A DNA stretch of 64,000 nucleotides, taken from NCBI RefSeq assembly GCF_007183175.1, contig NZ_AP019807.1, positions 892,001 to 956,000 on the forward strand, in the 5' to 3' direction. This DNA comes from Microbulbifer sp. GL-2. Lineage in GTDB: Bacteria; Pseudomonadota; Gammaproteobacteria; Pseudomonadales; Cellvibrionaceae. Below, one piece after another: positions 63,101 through 64,000 of the stretch (positions are counted from its first letter, which is position 1; every line of letters begins with the position of its first letter). The translations under genes were made by a program, and so were the position numbers. Below the pieces are notes generated by a model. The model was not told where the DNA came from. It ran no database searches and saw only the letters and a program-made list of their open reading frames with translations.

Positions 63101-64000
63101 TTTCTGAAGAAACAGCACAACGTGATCTGACTCACTATGTCTACCAGTCTCTCCCCAGTTACATGGTTCCAACCCAATACATTTGGTTGGCCGAAATCCC
63201 TTTGACAGTGAACGGAAAAGTTGATCGGAAATCACTTACTTCAATGGTGTCAAGTGCTATTGAGGGGACAGAATATCAACCTCCCCGTAATTATGCAGAA
63301 CAGATTGTTTGTGATGCATGGGCAAAGGTTCTCAACAGGAAGAAGGTTGGTATTCAAGAGAATTTCTTTAGCTTAGGAGGAGATTCTATTCGAGTAGTTC
63401 AGGCAGTACGTTACTCTCAAGATAGAGGCGTCCAATTTTCAGTAGCAGATGTCTTTGCCCATCAAACTGTTAGTGCCCTATCTTCAAGCGGCCTACTCAC
63501 CAATATCGATGAAGTAGCAACTAAGGTGCCTTTGGAGTTATTATCTAATAATCTCCCCGAGCAATATTCTCAAAATAGTGAGTATGACTTCTATCCTGTC
63601 ACTTCACTACAAAAGTGCATGCTTAAATTGGCAAGCAAAAGCTCCCTGGAACCAGGAATTTACCAACCACAGCTTTTGTTTGAAATACATGGCGTAGCAA
63701 TAGATGCCGTTATCTTTCGCCAAGTTGTCTTGTACCTTATAAATAAACATGACGTTTTGCGAACCTCATTCCGGAAATCGAAAGAAGGGAAATATATACA
63801 ATTTATTCGGGATAACATCGATTTTTATGTTACAAACCACAATCTTACCGGAAAATCAGAAAACACTAAAAATCAGTATCTTCACGATTTAATTGAACAG
63901 GATACCAAAAAACCATTCCTCCCCGAGTCAGGTGAATCTCTAATTCGCATACATCTTTGCAATCTCTCTGATAAGAAGCACAGTCTATTTATTTCAATGC
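60175..64000 (+). CDS. NRPS, TubC-like docking-C-A(Asn)-T-C..., cut by the window edge
   Basis: 1275 residues are visible; the frame is open at the right edge. GGGAG precedes ATG, which overlaps the dioxygenase gene by 11 bases. Residues 1-55 look like a second TubC_N docking domain (LLALADLGVKARVVGDKLVFEGN). C domain with H202-HIVADG. A domain about 530-1020 with AFDATVTSLF and EYGPTEATVG; pocket D-A-T-K-I-G-E-V-G, two changes from the asparagine code DLTKLGEVGK, so Asn is predicted. The T domain has the LGGDS1071I form often found before E domains, but the next domain (from about 1135, YPVTSLQKCMLKL) reads as a condensation-type start; it is cut before its HHxxxDG. Release domain not in view. 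Confidence 0.92.
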   Translation, partial: MGIKQQLLALADLGVKARVVGDKLVFEGNLEAINHETRLFLKKNKSAIIDFLSDRIRKQPLTIPRAQGNEQPLSFAQQRLWLVHQLNPEGNQYNMPMAIRLKGDLHVGAFHRAFCRIVERHSVLRTVFKENEFGDVRQVVLDHNHLDLPLIDLSSDSTPEPTVSKIICKDLNTPFNLEQDLMLRASLIRLSESSHILLINMHHIVADGWSMSLLTRELFTLYESFTLGDPDPLPTLSLQYSDYAAWQREWLSGERLEKQLSYWRPALAGIPAIHELPLDYPRPAVATFRGGRYTHFLPASLKYRLLELAQAHDVTLFMLMNAAFATFISRYSGSTNIVIGTPVANRDHSELASLVGFFINTLIVRSDLSDNPTFIELLNQSRERSLAAYENQQVPFEKLLEEIQPDRSLSHQPAVQILLSLHNNEKSDINLTGLQCEYLEQDGYQARYDITLNVMEQDDGILFLWEYALDLFKEGTVKRMSSHLEASLEKFVENPRCRVLEIDFRTPTEHTLLLENSVSHLDKDVLQPLHQFRIQVGRAPEVHALVSETVALTYKELDQKSDCLARYLLETGVEPGHLIGLCAERSAELIVGLLGILKAGAAYVPLEASLPEERLGHIMNDADIDLVLIQSHLSAKIPLTAADILLLDDAASDEWLSGYGGEDTLPGMEVQSKAAAYAIYTSGSTGKPKGVLVSHGNLGNYLAHSRTYSEGTTGAVLSSTLAFDATVTSLFTPLMTGKTLFVLSESSSDIEGLANLLRDSTDPLLFKLTPAHMEALIPLLEGINSPIAHRLIIGGDQLTAALISRWRQHILPKAEYVNEYGPTEATVGCVVEIVSNSLPIAGAVPIGRPIPNTIMRVLDNNYHPTPIGVFGELFIGGAGLATGYLNKQKLTNERFPRLDAGDGQVRRYYQTGDRVRWLDDGRLEFAQRLDNQIKLRGFRIELGEIESLILGFTSVSHCVALLHEGLNQIVAFVVGISEETAQRDLTHYVYQSLPSYMVPTQYIWLAEIPLTVNGKVDRKSLTSMVSSAIEGTEYQPPRNYAEQIVCDAWAKVLNRKKVGIQENFFSLGGDSIRVVQAVRYSQDRGVQFSVADVFAHQTVSALSSSGLLTNIDEVATKVPLELLSNNLPEQYSQNSEYDFYPVTSLQKCMLKLASKSSLEPGIYQPQLLFEIHGVAIDAVIFRQVVLYLINKHDVLRTSFRKSKEGKYIQFIRDNIDFYVTNHNLTGKSENTKNQYLHDLIEQDTKKPFLPESGESLIRIHLCNLSDKKHSLFISM

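Overview
The window comes from a Gram-negative gammaproteobacterium. The ribosomal proteins, SecY and RpoA are most like those of the Pseudomonas / Cellvibrionales (Microbulbifer-Teredinibacter) side of the class, and a secreted pectin-acetylesterase-type enzyme fits a marine polysaccharide degrader. The genus is a guess from memory of family sequences; no search was run.

Layout. (1) 1-3235, plus strand: the end of pxpB, then pxpC (5-oxoprolinase subunits), and a secreted pectin-acetylesterase-like hydrolase closed by a strong hairpin terminator. (2) 3293-18631, minus strand: an unrecognised exported protein, a yeaC/DUF1315 gene, and the complete S10-spc-alpha ribosomal superoperon from rpsJ to rplQ (28 genes, including rpmJ at 7793-7909). 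The superoperon has a near-consensus sigma70 promoter upstream of rpsJ and an intrinsic terminator after rplQ. (3) 18704-19486: a YbaK-type aminoacyl-tRNA deacylase and the last 64 codons of a broken di-haem cytochrome c peroxidase gene. (4) 19490-24870: an insertion-sequence graveyard. It holds an IS30-type element with an IS3-type element nested inside it (3-bp target duplication readable), an IS481-type element, a 305-bp IS3 remnant, and one intact small ORF that resembles DUF2857. (5) 24942-29119, minus strand: an RND efflux pair (permease and periplasmic adaptor). (6) 29885 to the window end, plus strand: one tightly packed hybrid NRPS/PKS operon that runs off the right edge.

The operon encodes a PvdQ-like penicillin-acylase-family Ntn hydrolase, a PvdE/SyrD-like cyclic-peptide ABC exporter, NRPS C-A-T (Gly code), PKS KS-AT-KR-DH-ACP, PKS KS-AT-ACP, NRPS C-A-T-C-A-T, NRPS C-A-T-C-A-T, a PhyH-family Fe(II)/2OG dioxygenase, and NRPS C-A-T-C(cut). 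Read colinearly and by hand, the chain is (acyl?)-Gly-[malonyl, reduced]-[malonyl, unreduced]-X-Cys-like-aliphatic-X-Asn-..., where X is the same unusual A-domain code used twice. The acylase plus PvdE-type exporter suggests the pyoverdine logic: an N-acylated precursor is assembled in the cytoplasm, exported, and deacylated in the periplasm, and the RND pair could complete efflux. No thioesterase, epimerase, MbtH or PPTase is visible, so the cluster is incomplete here. By eye the biosynthetic operon and the IS region are clearly more AT-rich than the ribosomal block, which together with the IS debris suggests a horizontally acquired island next to core genes.
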